Source: Microbacterium sp. CFH 31415 (lineage in GTDB: Bacteria > Actinomycetota > Actinomycetes > Actinomycetales > Microbacteriaceae). From it: a DNA stretch of 64,000 bases. The position numbers and the translations under genes were made by a program. A model generated the notes under the pieces. The model worked only from the letters and a program-made list of their open reading frames with translations. It was not told the origin of the DNA and did no database searches. Below, piece after piece: positions 50,464 to 59,675 of the stretch. The stretch is taken from NCBI RefSeq assembly GCF_022538185.1, contig NZ_JAKYXC010000003.1:372001-436000 (forward strand), written 5' to 3'. Each line of letters begins with the position of its first letter. The stretch's first letter is position 1.

Positions 50464-51997
50464 GCTCGTCGCGCTCCCACGGCGCGCGGACCGGGAACAT
50501 CCGGTCGAGGGACTCGCGCACCACGCGGGTGCGCAGCTGCTCGGGCACCTCGGTCTCGCCGCCGTCGTTCAGGCAGAACATGTCCACGTCGGTGCGCTTG
50601 GCGAGCCGCTCCATGCGCCGCAGCGACGCCGTCAGCGTGGTCTGCACGTAACGGGTGCGGGGCTCCCTGGTCGCCACCGCGCGCCCGGTCATGAGCGCGA
50701 AGTAGTGGTACAGGCTGTTGGTCACCGAGATGTCGGTGGCGGAGCGGAACCGGGATGCCGCGGTGCGCGCGAAGTCGTCGGGGAACGCCTCCTCGAGCTC
50801 GGCCATCACGCTGCGCCGCAGCGGCGTGGCGCAGTGCTCCAGATCGCGCACGATCCGGCGGCCGAAGCGGTCCTGAAGCAGCGCCCGGTTCACGCGCAGT
50901 CCGTTGTCGTGCCCGCTGCGGTGCGCGGCGGGGTCGCCGGAGCCGATGCGCACCTCGCACTCGACGAACTTCGTCACGCCCGCCGGGGTGAAGAACAGCT
51001 CGGGCTCGACGAGGCGGCCGAAGAACATGTCGTCGTTCGAGTAGAGGAAGTGCTCGGCGAGGCCGGGGATGCGGTGCAGCTGCGCCTCGACCGCGTGCGA
51101 GTTGTGCGTGGGCAGCGATGACGGGTCGGCGAAGAACTCCTCGCTGCGCACGACAGTCACCTTGGGGTGATCGAGCAGCCATGCGGGCGTGGGCGAGTCG
51201 GTGGCGATGAAGATGCGCCGCACCCACGGCGCGTACATGTGCACGCTGCGCAGGGCGTAGCGCAGTTCGTCGATGTGACGGTAGCGTGCGGGCCCGTCGT
51301 CGCCCTCGCCGACGACGTACTCGGCCATGCGCGCCGCGCGCTGGCGCTGGAAGTCGCTGGATGAGCCGTCGACCCAGGAGAAGACGATGTCGACGTCCTG
51401 CGAGAACTCGTGGGGCTGAAGGTCGAACATTCCCGAGATCGTGCGCCAGCTGCGGCCGAAGCGCTCGACCCGGGTGAACGAGAGGTCGTCAGCCGGCGTC
51501 AGCCGGCGGGTGTACGCGTTGTCATGCGGCGCCTCGACGAGGTCCGCGCCGAATCGCCAGAACTCGACGCGGGCTCCGAGGGCGGAGCCGTAGCGCAGTC
51601 CGCCGGTGCGTGCGATGCGCGGCCGGTACACGCGCAGGGCGGAGGGTCCGCCGCGGGGCACGTCCACCTCGGTCGCGCGCTGCAGGGGGCGGCCCTTCTG
51701 CTTGACGTAGAGCGGCTCGATCCCACCGAGCCCGGCGAGCGCCGCCAGCGCGGCGTCGCGCGCGGCGAGATCGACGACGATGGCCGGCACGGAGCGGCCG
51801 TGCCGGATGAGCATCACCCCGATGCCCGCTCCCTCGAGCGTGTCGGCGACGAGGAGCAGGTCGGCCGTGCGGGCCTCCACAGGCGTGACGTCGTCATGGA
51901 CGACATGCAGGATGCCGTCGTGGAGTGCGATGTCGGTGCGGCCGAGGAGTGTCGACCACGTGTCCTGAGGGGTGGGCACGACGGACAGCTGGGGCAA
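50411..51997 (-). CDS. Stealth-family sugar-phosphate transferase (exopolysaccharide phosphotransferase)
   Basis: 528 residues from a TTG start chosen because AGGAGG (minus strand, 52009-52004) lies 6 nt before it and no ATG or GTG fits. The Stealth regions are in order: CR1 [13 protein letters not shown] (about 200-212), CR2 [20 protein letters not shown] then [11 protein letters not shown] (about 235-265), CR3 [14 protein letters not shown] (about 315-330) and CR4 with CLNDGG (about 479). Members transfer hexose-1-phosphate to form phosphodiester-linked wall or capsule polymers, e.g. the GlcNAc-1-phosphate transferase relatives. No other polysaccharide gene is nearby. The C terminus overlaps the convergent phosphoesterase gene. 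Confidence 0.88.
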   Translation of the reverse strand: MPQLSVVPTPQDTWSTLLGRTDIALHDGILHVVHDDVTPVEARTADLLLVADTLEGAGIGVMLIRHGRSVPAIVVDLAARDAALAALAGLGGIEPLYVKQKGRPLQRATEVDVPRGGPSALRVYRPRIARTGGLRYGSALGARVEFWRFGADLVEAPHDNAYTRRLTPADDLSFTRVERFGRSWRTISGMFDLQPHEFSQDVDIVFSWVDGSSSDFQRQRAARMAEYVVGEGDDGPARYRHIDELRYALRSVHMYAPWVRRIFIATDSPTPAWLLDHPKVTVVRSEEFFADPSSLPTHNSHAVEAQLHRIPGLAEHFLYSNDDMFFGRLVEPELFFTPAGVTKFVECEVRIGSGDPAAHRSGHDNGLRVNRALLQDRFGRRIVRDLEHCATPLRRSVMAELEEAFPDDFARTAASRFRSATDISVTNSLYHYFALMTGRAVATREPRTRYVQTTLTASLRRMERLAKRTDVDMFCLNDGGETEVPEQLRTRVVRESLDRMFPVRAPWERDELSAAERSARSAHPSARR

Positions 51998-52167
51998 GGG
52001 GATCCTCCTTCTTCGAGACCGGGCGCACGGGTCCCGAGTCTCACAGTAAGCACAGTCCGTTACGGTCACGTTTCCGCGCACGCCCCTTGACACGCGGCGT
52101 CTCGATGTGCCTCTGCGAGCCGCCCGCGTCGATGCCTCCGACACCTGCGGTCGAGGCGATGCGCCGC

Positions 52168-52173
52168 TAGCCT
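52168..52173 (+). promoter_or_regulatory. leaderless -10 element before aldo/keto reductase and ispE
   Basis: TAGCCT, 6-nt spacer to GTG 52180. It probably also drives ispE, which overlaps the reductase gene. Confidence 0.5.
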
Positions 52174-52179
52174 TGACCG

Positions 52180-53247
52180 GTGACCGAAGAGCAGCGATAC
52201 CGCGCCAACGGCGGAGACCTCCACCGCCCCTACACCGCCGCCGACGACCGCTACGACGGCGCCGCCTACCGTCCCGTCGGCACCTCCGGCCTGACGCTCC
52301 CCCCGATCTCGCTCGGCCTGTGGTGGAACTTCGGCGACAACATCCCGTTCGACAACCAGCGGGCTCTGCTGCGTCACGCGTTCGACCGGGGGATCACGCA
52401 CTTCGACCTGGCGAACAACTACGGCCCGCCCTACGGCTCGGCCGAGACGAACTTCGGCCGCATGATGCGCGAGGATCTCGGCCGCTACCGCGACGAGCTC
52501 ATCATCTCGTCGAAGGCGGGCTACGACATGTGGCACGGCCCGTACGGGAACGGCGGTGCGCGCAAGTACGTCCTGGCCAGCGCCGAGCAGTCGCTCCGGC
52601 GGATGAGCGTGGACTACGTCGACATCTTCTACTCGCACCGCGTCGACCCGGACGTGCCGATCGAGGAGACCGTCGGAGCGCTGGACACACTGGTGCGCCA
52701 GGGCAAGGCGCTCTACGTCGGCATCTCGTCCTACAGCGCCGAGCGCACGGCGGTCGCGGCATCCGTCGCCCGCTCTCTCGGCACGCCCCTCATCATCCAT
52801 CAGCCGGCGTACTCGATCCTCAATCGCTGGGTCGAGGACGGGCTGACCGGCGTGCTGAAGCAGGAGGGCATGGGGGCGATCGCCTTCACGCCGCTCGCGC
52901 AGGGCCTCCTCACCGACAAGTACCTCGGCGACGGGCCGGCCCAGCGCGCGCAGCAGCGCTCGTCGATGCCCGTCGGCGCCCTCTCCGAGAACGGGCTGGC
53001 GAAGCTGCGCGGTCTCGACGTGATCGCGAAGGAGCGCGGCCAGACGCTGGCCCAGATGGCGATCCAGTGGGTGCTGCGCGACCCCGTGGTCACGTCTGCG
53101 CTGATCGGGGCGTCGCGTCCCGCGCAGCTCGACGAGAACCTTGCGGCGCTCAACGGGCCCGGCTTCACGACGGAGGAGCTCGAGCAGATCGATGCGCTCT
53201 CCGACGGCATCGACGTCGACCTGTGGGCGAGGTCGGCGACCTCGTGA
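52180..53247 (+). CDS. aldo/keto reductase (YghZ/Kv-beta-like, AKR14 type)
   Basis: 355 residues. [17 protein letters not shown] at the N terminus, [17 protein letters not shown] with the catalytic Asp and Tyr, [17 protein letters not shown] with the catalytic Lys, and [16 protein letters not shown] with His. This is the wording of L-glyceraldehyde-3-phosphate reductase YghZ/GprA, which detoxifies L-GAP and methylglyoxal with NADPH. The TGA overlaps the ispE start (GTGA at 53244), so the two are coupled, an unusual pairing with isoprenoid synthesis. Confidence 0.9.
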   Translation: MTEEQRYRANGGDLHRPYTAADDRYDGAAYRPVGTSGLTLPPISLGLWWNFGDNIPFDNQRALLRHAFDRGITHFDLANNYGPPYGSAETNFGRMMREDLGRYRDELIISSKAGYDMWHGPYGNGGARKYVLASAEQSLRRMSVDYVDIFYSHRVDPDVPIEETVGALDTLVRQGKALYVGISSYSAERTAVAASVARSLGTPLIIHQPAYSILNRWVEDGLTGVLKQEGMGAIAFTPLAQGLLTDKYLGDGPAQRAQQRSSMPVGALSENGLAKLRGLDVIAKERGQTLAQMAIQWVLRDPVVTSALIGASRPAQLDENLAALNGPGFTTEELEQIDALSDGIDVDLWARSATS

Positions 53248-54170
53248 GCGAAGCCGTCGTCACCGACCGCGTCCATGTGCGCGCGCCCGGGAAGCTCAAC
53301 CTGTTCTTGCAGGTGGGCGGCGTGCAGGAGGACGGCTACCACGACGTCGCCTCGGCATACCAGGCGGTCTCGCTGTACGAGAACGTCTGGGCGTCGCCCG
53401 GCGACGACTTCACGGCGACGGTCTCGGGCACGGTCGACGTCGAGGGCGTGCCCGCCGACGATCGCAACCTCGCGGTGCGTGCGGCGCGCATGGTCGCGCA
53501 GCGCATCGGCCGCCGCGGGGGCGTGCACCTCGACATCGTGAAGAACGTGCCGGTGGCAGGCGGCATGGGCGGCGGATCAGCGGATGCCGCGGCTGCGCTC
53601 GTCGCGTGCGACGCGCTCTGGGGTGCCGAGCTCGGCACCGCCGAGCTGCACAAGCTCGCCGCCCGGCTCGGGGCCGACGTGCCTTTCGCGCTGATGGGCG
53701 GAACGGCGATCGGCACGGGTCGGGGCGATCAGCTGAGCCCCGCCCTCGCGCAGGGCCGGTTCGACTGGGTCGTCGTGCCGTCGTCGGAGGGCCTGTCGAC
53801 TCCCGAGGTGTATGCGCATCTCGACACCCTGCGCGCGGAGAACGACATCAATGTGAGCGGGCGCGCGCCCGATGTCGACACGGGCGTGCTCCACGCGCTC
53901 CGGGCAGGCGACCCGGCCGCGCTCGCGGAGCAGATCCGCAACGACCTGCAGGCCGCGGCCCTCTCGCTCCGGCCCGAGCTGCGCGCCGCGCTCGAGCTGG
54001 GGGAGCGCTCGGGCGCCCTTGCGGGACTCGTGTCGGGGTCGGGGCCTACGCTGGCTTTCCTGACCGGCGATCCCGAGTCGGCGCTCGAGCTGCAGGTGAC
54101 GCTCTCGGCCGCCGGCCTCGAGGCGCTGCACGTGCACGGGCCCGTCGCCGGCGCCCGTGTCATCGGCTGA
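53244..54170 (+). CDS. ispE: 4-diphosphocytidyl-2-C-methyl-D-erythritol kinase
   Basis: 308 residues, GHMP kinase of the MEP isoprenoid pathway. [20 protein letters not shown] at the substrate site, phosphate loop [17 protein letters not shown] (about 97-113) and [10 protein letters not shown] near the C terminus. It phosphorylates CDP-ME with ATP. The GTG in the GTGA overlap is preferred because it starts 12 residues before APGKLNL. The cytosolic enzyme is essential in MEP-only bacteria. Confidence 0.95.
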   Translation: MSEAVVTDRVHVRAPGKLNLFLQVGGVQEDGYHDVASAYQAVSLYENVWASPGDDFTATVSGTVDVEGVPADDRNLAVRAARMVAQRIGRRGGVHLDIVKNVPVAGGMGGGSADAAAALVACDALWGAELGTAELHKLAARLGADVPFALMGGTAIGTGRGDQLSPALAQGRFDWVVVPSSEGLSTPEVYAHLDTLRAENDINVSGRAPDVDTGVLHALRAGDPAALAEQIRNDLQAAALSLRPELRAALELGERSGALAGLVSGSGPTLAFLTGDPESALELQVTLSAAGLEALHVHGPVAGARVIG

Positions 54171-54216
54171 GCGTGCCGCGCACGCACCCCAGACGACTTC
54201 GACGGAAGGAACGACG

Positions 54217-55578
54217 ATGACGTTCGACACCGACACCCGGCGCGATGCCGACGCGACGACGGTGGATGCCGCCGCCTACCCGGTGGCGCCCGTGAACGAG
54301 CGCTCGCGCGCCCGGCTCGCCGAGCACGGGCTCGAGTACCGCCTCGTGCCCGTGGCGGGCGACGACTATCCGCAGTGGCTCCAGTCGGCGGCGCGCGGGT
54401 TCCAGGACGGCGAGCGCAGCGACGAACAGGTCGCGTCGAGCCGGGAGCGCAGCGCCTACCGGCGCGTGACGGGCGTGTACGACTCCGCTGCGCCCGTCGC
54501 CGACGCCCCGGTCGGCACGATCGCCTCGTGGATCGGGCAGCTCACGGTGCCGGGCGGCTCCGCCCTGCCGTCCTGCGCGATCTCGGCGGTCACCGTGGCA
54601 CCCACGCACCGCCGCCGCGGCATCGCGCGCGCGATGCTCGAGGGTGAGCTCGGTGTCGCGGTCTCCGCAGGCGCGCCGCTGGCCATGCTCACCGTCAGCG
54701 AATCGACGCTCTACGGCCGTTACGGCTTCGCCTCGGCGGCGGCCAGCGCGTCGTGGCGCATCGAGACGAAGCGGGCGACATGGATCGGCCCGCGCCCCGA
54801 CGGCCGCGTCGACTTCATCCCGCGCCAGCGGTTCCGCGAGCTCGTGGCGCCGCTGCACGAGCGCGTGCGGCTGCGCGTCGCCGGTGAGATCGACGTGCAG
54901 GGCGGCTTCTGGGACGGCTTCGCGGGCACCACCCCCACCGCCGAGAAGGCGGGCGAGAAGCGCGCCGTGCAGTACACCGACGCGTCCGGAGAGGTGCGCG
55001 GGGTCGCGGTGTACACCGTCAAGGAGAATCACGACGACTTCACGAAGGCGAGCGTGCACGTCGGGTATCTGCTTGCCGAGACCGACGACGCGTACGCGGC
55101 GCTGTGGCGCTTCCTGCTCGAGCTCGACCTGGTGGGGGAGGTGAACGCCGGCGAGCTGTCGGTCGACGAGCCGCTGCGGTGGATGATCGCCGACCAGCGG
55201 GCGGCGACGGTCACCCTGCGCGACCATCAGTACGTCCGCATCCTCGACGTTCCGGCCGCACTCGAGGCGCGCCGCTACGGGGCACCCGGCTCGCTCGCCC
55301 TCGACGTGACCGACGTGCTGGGGCTTGCGGGCGGCCGCTTCCTCGTGATGGTCGACGACGACGGTCGCGGCACGGTGAGCACCTGGCCCGACGGGGCTGC
55401 GGCGCCCGACGGCGTCGTCGAGGTGTCGCTCGGCATCGAGGAGCTCTCGGCGGCGTACCTCGGTGGAGTGTCGCTCGTGACGCTGGCCGCCGCAGGCCGG
55501 GTGCGGTCGACGGATGCGGCGGCTGCCGCGCGCGTGTTCTCGTGGCACGTCGCACCACGGCTGAGCATCTGGTACTGA
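54217..55578 (+). CDS. Eis-like GNAT N-acetyltransferase
   Basis: 453 residues in the three-part Eis layout: an N-terminal GNAT domain with acetyl-CoA loop VAPTHRRRGIARAMLEG (about 128-144), a central GNAT-like domain, and a C-terminal SCP2-like domain (about 345-453). The chain ends in an aromatic residue (SIWY); in Eis the C-terminal carboxylate takes part in catalysis. Relatives acetylate amines of aminoglycosides or peptides at several positions; the natural substrate is unknown. ATG 54217 has AAGGA 6 nt upstream. It follows ispE by 46 nt. Confidence 0.88.
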   Translation: MTFDTDTRRDADATTVDAAAYPVAPVNERSRARLAEHGLEYRLVPVAGDDYPQWLQSAARGFQDGERSDEQVASSRERSAYRRVTGVYDSAAPVADAPVGTIASWIGQLTVPGGSALPSCAISAVTVAPTHRRRGIARAMLEGELGVAVSAGAPLAMLTVSESTLYGRYGFASAAASASWRIETKRATWIGPRPDGRVDFIPRQRFRELVAPLHERVRLRVAGEIDVQGGFWDGFAGTTPTAEKAGEKRAVQYTDASGEVRGVAVYTVKENHDDFTKASVHVGYLLAETDDAYAALWRFLLELDLVGEVNAGELSVDEPLRWMIADQRAATVTLRDHQYVRILDVPAALEARRYGAPGSLALDVTDVLGLAGGRFLVMVDDDGRGTVSTWPDGAAAPDGVVEVSLGIEELSAAYLGGVSLVTLAAAGRVRSTDAAAAARVFSWHVAPRLSIWY

Positions 55579-55666
55579 ACGCCCACCCGCGGCGCCGACT
55601 GCAGGTGCTGACGCCCGCCCGGGGCGGCGTCGCGGGACCGCGTGCTGGGAGACGCCGGCGCTCGCC

Positions 55667-55672
55667 TAGCCT
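55667..55672 (+). promoter_or_regulatory. possible -10 element before ABC-F gene
   Basis: TAGCCT lies 9 nt before the ATG at 55682, with GAGGAGA in between, giving a very short leader. Confidence 0.35.
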
Positions 55673-55681
55673 TGAGGAGAC

Positions 55682-57511
55682 ATGGCACATCTTCTGGGGG
55701 CTGAGGCCCTGCACCTGGAGTTCCCGACCAAGGTCGTCTTCGACGGCGTCTCGCTGGGCGTCGACGAGGGCGACCGCATCGGCATCGTCGGCCGCAACGG
55801 CGACGGCAAGTCGAGCCTGCTGGCGATGCTCGCGGGACGCCTCGAGCCCGACTCCGGACGCGTCACGGTGCGCAGCGGCGTGCGGGTCGGCGTGCTCGAT
55901 CAGGCCGACACGCTCGACGACTCGCTGACCATCGCGCAGGCGGTGGTGGGCGATCGCGCCGAGCACGACTGGGCGGGCGATGCGCGCACGCGCGACGTGA
56001 TCGCGGGGCTGCTGGAGGGCCTCGACTGGGACGGCCCGGTCACCAGCCTCTCGGGCGGTCAGCGCCGGCGGGTCGCCCTCGCCGCGCTCCTCACCGGCGA
56101 TCACGACGTCATCTTCCTCGACGAGCCGACGAACCACCTCGACGTCGAGGCGATCGCCTGGCTGGCCGAGCATCTCAAGCGCCGGTGGTCGTCGAACCAG
56201 GGCGGACTGCTGGTCGTGACGCACGACCGGTGGTTCCTCGACGAGGTCTGCACCCGCACGTGGGAGGTGCACGACCGCGTCGTCGAGCCCTTCGAGGGCG
56301 GCTATGCGGCCTACATCCTGCAGCGCGTCGAGCGCGACCGGCAGGCAGCGGCGATCGAGGCGCGCCGGCAGAACCTCGCGCGCAAGGAGCTCGCGTGGCT
56401 GCGTCGCGGAGCGCCGGCGCGCACGTCGAAGCCGAAGTTCCGCATCGACGCGGCCAATGCCCTCATCGCGGACGTGCCCGAGATCCGCGACAAGACCGAA
56501 CTCCAATCCCTCGCCGTCACCCGGCTCGGCAAGGACGTCGTCGACCTGCTCGACGCGTCGGTCAGCTACCCGGCGCTCGACGGCGGGCCAGCCCGCGAAG
56601 TGCTCCACCCCGTCGAGTGGCGCATCGCGCCCGGCGAGCGCACGGGCATCCTCGGCGTCAACGGCGCGGGCAAGTCCACGCTCCTCGGCCTCGTCTCGGG
56701 CGACGTCGAGCCCACGTCGGGTCGCGTCAAGCGCGGCAAGACCGTGCAGGTCGCCACCCTGACGCAGCGCCTGGACGAGCTCGAAGAGCACCTCGACGAC
56801 CCGGTGCGCGTCGTGATCGCCCGCCTGCGCACGACCTACAGCTTCGGCAGCGGATCCAAGGCGCAGGAGCTCACCCCCGGTCAGCTCCTCGAGCGCATGG
56901 GTTTCGCGAGCGCACAGCTCTCCACGCCGGTGAAGGACCTCTCGGGCGGCCAGAAGCGCCGTCTGCAGCTGCTGCTGATCCTGCTCGAGCAGCCGAACGT
57001 GCTGATCCTCGACGAGCCGACCAACGACCTCGACACCGACATGCTCGCCGCGATGGAGGATCTCCTCGACACATGGCCGGGCACGCTCCTCGTCGTCTCG
57101 CACGACCGCTACTTCATCGAGCGCGTCACCGACCAGCAGTACGCCATCCTCGGCGGTCACCTGCGCCACCTGCCCGGCGGGGTCGACGAGTACCTGCGAC
57201 TGCGAGAGCGCGAGCGTGCAGCCGCGTCGAGCGCGGGAAGGGCGACGACGGATGCCGCGCCCGTCGCGGCACCGTCCACCCCGGCGCTCAGTGGGGCCGA
57301 GCTGCGCGCCGCGCAGAAGGAGATCACGGCGCTCGAGCGCCGGCTCGAGAAGCTCGAGGCGCAGATCACGAAGGCGCGCACGGCGCTGGCCGACCACGAC
57401 CCGTCAGACTACGTCGGGCTCGGCACCGAGATGGCGAAGATCGGCGAGCTGGAGTCCGAGCGGGACGACGTCGAACTGCGCTGGTTCGAGCTCACCGAGC
57501 AGCTCGGCTGA
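55682..57511 (+). CDS. ABC-F family ATPase (Uup-like)
   Basis: 609 residues, two ATPase domains on one chain with no membrane segments. First domain: GRNGDGKSS (Walker A with Asp in place of the usual Ala), LSGGQRRRV, IFLDEPTNHLD. Then the ABC-F linker (about 230-300). Second domain: GVNGAGKST, LSGGQKRRL, LILDEPTNDLD. A C-terminal coiled coil (about 535-595, EKLEAQITKARTALADH) marks the Uup/YdiF-like type. These proteins act on ribosomes, in translation quality control or antibiotic protection. Its place between ispE and glmU is shared with many actinobacteria. Confidence 0.93.
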   Translation: MAHLLGAEALHLEFPTKVVFDGVSLGVDEGDRIGIVGRNGDGKSSLLAMLAGRLEPDSGRVTVRSGVRVGVLDQADTLDDSLTIAQAVVGDRAEHDWAGDARTRDVIAGLLEGLDWDGPVTSLSGGQRRRVALAALLTGDHDVIFLDEPTNHLDVEAIAWLAEHLKRRWSSNQGGLLVVTHDRWFLDEVCTRTWEVHDRVVEPFEGGYAAYILQRVERDRQAAAIEARRQNLARKELAWLRRGAPARTSKPKFRIDAANALIADVPEIRDKTELQSLAVTRLGKDVVDLLDASVSYPALDGGPAREVLHPVEWRIAPGERTGILGVNGAGKSTLLGLVSGDVEPTSGRVKRGKTVQVATLTQRLDELEEHLDDPVRVVIARLRTTYSFGSGSKAQELTPGQLLERMGFASAQLSTPVKDLSGGQKRRLQLLLILLEQPNVLILDEPTNDLDTDMLAAMEDLLDTWPGTLLVVSHDRYFIERVTDQQYAILGGHLRHLPGGVDEYLRLRERERAAASSAGRATTDAAPVAAPSTPALSGAELRAAQKEITALERRLEKLEAQITKARTALADHDPSDYVGLGTEMAKIGELESERDDVELRWFELTEQLG

Positions 57512-57517
57512 CCGGGC

Positions 57518-58015
57518 TCAGACGTCGAAGCCGAGGCTCAGTTTGCGCAGCAGGCCGGCGAGCCGGTCGCGGTCGCCGCGCGACAGCGTGGCCAGGAGCA
57601 GCGCTTCGGCGTCGACGAGCCGCGTGATCGCGGCATCCACCCGCGTCTTGCCTTCACCGGTGAGGGTGACCAGGATGCTGCGCCCGTCGTCGGGGTCCGC
57701 CACGCGGTGCACGAGACGGCGCCCGACGAGGCGGTCGATCCGGTTGGTCATCGTGCCGCTCGACACCAGCGTCTGCTGCAGGAGCTGCTTCGGGCTCAGC
57801 TGGAACGGCTCGCCGGCGCGGCGCAGCGCCGACAGCACGTCCCACTCCCACGGCTCGAGGTCGCTGCGGCGGAACGCGTCGCGTCGCGCGCGGTCGAGGT
57901 GTCGCGACAGGCGGTCGACGCGCGAGAGCACCTCGAGCGGCGAGAAGTCGAGGTCGGGTCGCTGTGCGACCCACGCCTGCACGATGCGATCGACCTCGTC
58001 GGTCTCCTTGGCCAT
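57518..58015 (-). CDS. MarR-family transcriptional regulator
   Basis: 165 residues. Winged helix with LSPKQLLQQTLVSSGTMTNR as recognition segment and RVADPDDGRSILVTLTGEG as the wing. The start at 58015 is supported by GATAAT exactly 6 nt upstream, the spacer being six G residues that could also help ribosome binding. It converges with the ABC-F gene (6-nt gap between stops) and diverges from the tRNA-glmU unit. Ligand and targets are unknown. Confidence 0.87.
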   Translation of the reverse strand: MAKETDEVDRIVQAWVAQRPDLDFSPLEVLSRVDRLSRHLDRARRDAFRRSDLEPWEWDVLSALRRAGEPFQLSPKQLLQQTLVSSGTMTNRIDRLVGRRLVHRVADPDDGRSILVTLTGEGKTRVDAAITRLVDAEALLLATLSRGDRDRLAGLLRKLSLGFDV

Positions 58016-58021
58016 CCCCCC

Positions 58022-58027
58022 ATTATC
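58022..58027 (-). promoter_or_regulatory. leaderless -10 element before second MarR gene
   Basis: GATAAT on the minus strand, 6-nt spacer (GGGGGG) to the ATG at 58015. Confidence 0.5.
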
Positions 58028-58129
58028 GAGGTCCCGCGGGGCGCGCCCGTGACGCCCCGGCGCAGACACCTGGGGCGGGCGCGCGCGGGCGGGTCTGGCA
58101 GACTTGACGACGGCCGCGGAGCGCGGCGA

Positions 58130-58201
58130 TCCGCCGTGGTGTAACGGCAGCACGACAGCCTTTGGAGCTGTGAGGCCCAGGTTCGAATCCTGGCGGCGGA
58201 G
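58130..58201 (+). tRNA. tRNA-Gln (anticodon TTG)
   Basis: 72 nt that fold completely. Acceptor TCCGCCG/CGGCGGA (58130-58136 with 58194-58200), discriminator G58201, D stem GTG/CAC, anticodon stem ACAGC/GCTGT with loop CTTTGGA giving anticodon TTG at 58162-58164, a 5-nt variable loop, T stem CCAGG/CCTGG with loop TTCGAAT. CCA is not encoded. It reads CAA (and by wobble CAG) glutamine codons. The glmU start codon begins 2 nt after the 3' end. Confidence 0.96.
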
Positions 58202-58202
58202 C

Positions 58203-59675
58203 ATGACCCACAACAACGACGACCGCAGTCTCGCCGTGATCGTGCTCGCCGCCGGCCAGGGCACGCGCATGAAGTCGAGCACGCCCAAGGTGCTGCACCG
58301 CATCGGCGGACGCCCGCTCGTGGGTCACGTGATCGACACGGCCCTCGCACTCGGCCCGGAGCGGGTGGTCGTCGTCGTGCGCCACGAGCGCGACCTCGTC
58401 GCGGGCGCGGTCGTCGACGCGGCGCCCGGCATCGTCGTCGTCGATCAGGACGAGGTGCCGGGCACCGGCCGCGCCGTCGAGCTGGCGCTCGACGCGCTCG
58501 ACGACTTCACGGGTGACGTGCTCGTGCTGAGCGGCGACGTGCCGCTGCTGGAGGCCGACACGCTCGCCTCCCTCGTCGCCGCGCACCGCTCGGGTGCGGC
58601 CGCTGCCACGGTGCTCAGCGCCGTGCTCGACGACGCCACCGGGTACGGCCGGATCATCCGCGACGCCGACGGCTCGGTCACGCGCATCGTCGAGCAGAAG
58701 GACGCCACCGAGGACGAGGCATCCGTTCACGAGATCAACGCGGGCGTCTATGTGTTCGAGGCCGAGGCGCTGCGCGCCCACCTGTCGCTCGTGGGCACCG
58801 CCAACGCTCAGGGCGAGAAGTACCTCACCGACGTCGTCGCGCTGCTGCGCGACTCGCGCCTCGTCGTCGCCGCCGCGGCCGCGCCCGACGCCGCGGCGGC
58901 GCTCGGCGTGAACGACCGCGTCCAGCTCTCGGAGGCGGCGCGGCTGCTCAATGCGCGCACGGTGCGCCGCTGGCAGCTCGAGGGCGTGACGATCCTCGAC
59001 CCGGCCACGACCTGGATCGACGTCGACGTGACGCTGGCCGCCGACGTGACGGTGCTGCCGAACACCCACCTGCTGCGGGCGACCTCGGTGGGCGCAGGCG
59101 CGATGATCGGCCCGGACACGAGCCTCGTGACGTGCGAGGTCGGCGAGAACGCCGTCGTCACGCGCACCGATGCGACGCTCGCGGTGATCGGCGCGGGCGC
59201 CACCGTCGGGCCGTTCGCGTACCTGCGCCCGGGCACGTACCTCGGCGACAAGGGGAAGATCGGCACCTTCGTCGAGACGAAGAACTCCACGATCGGCGAG
59301 CGCAGCAAGGTGCCCCACCTGTCGTACATCGGCGACACGACCATCGGGACGGGGGTCAACCTGGGCGCCGGCGCGATCACCGCGAACTACGACGATCTGA
59401 CCAAGCACCGCACCGAGATCGGCGACGAGGTGCACACCGGCTCGCACAACGTCTTCGTCGCGCCCGTTAGGATCGGAGATGGCGCGAAGACCGGGGCCGG
59501 GGCGGTCATCCGCAAGGATGTTCCCGCCGGTGCCCTTGCTCTCAGCGTTGCCCCTCAGCGCAACGTCGAGGGGTGGGTCGAGAAGAACAGACCGGGAACC
59601 GGAGCGGCGGATGTCGCCGCCAAGGCTCGGTCCGCACAGAAGGCGGACGATGGGGCGCAAGAAGAAGACCGTTGA
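58203..59675 (+). CDS. glmU: bifunctional N-acetylglucosamine-1-phosphate uridyltransferase / glucosamine-1-phosphate acetyltransferase
   Basis: 490 residues. The N-terminal uridyltransferase has LAAGQGTRMKSSTPKVLHRI and LSGDVPLLEADT; the C-terminal left-handed beta-helix of hexapeptide repeats includes GPFAYLRPGTYLGDKGKIG, ETKNSTIGERSKVPHLSYIG, ANYDDLTKHRTEIG and SHNVFVAP. It makes UDP-GlcNAc for peptidoglycan. Its ATG is separated from the tRNA-Gln 3' end by one base, and there is no Shine-Dalgarno sequence outside the tRNA. The last 26 nt overlap the start of prs. Confidence 0.96.
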   Translation: MTHNNDDRSLAVIVLAAGQGTRMKSSTPKVLHRIGGRPLVGHVIDTALALGPERVVVVVRHERDLVAGAVVDAAPGIVVVDQDEVPGTGRAVELALDALDDFTGDVLVLSGDVPLLEADTLASLVAAHRSGAAAATVLSAVLDDATGYGRIIRDADGSVTRIVEQKDATEDEASVHEINAGVYVFEAEALRAHLSLVGTANAQGEKYLTDVVALLRDSRLVVAAAAAPDAAAALGVNDRVQLSEAARLLNARTVRRWQLEGVTILDPATTWIDVDVTLAADVTVLPNTHLLRATSVGAGAMIGPDTSLVTCEVGENAVVTRTDATLAVIGAGATVGPFAYLRPGTYLGDKGKIGTFVETKNSTIGERSKVPHLSYIGDTTIGTGVNLGAGAITANYDDLTKHRTEIGDEVHTGSHNVFVAPVRIGDGAKTGAGAVIRKDVPAGALALSVAPQRNVEGWVEKNRPGTGAADVAAKARSAQKADDGAQEEDR

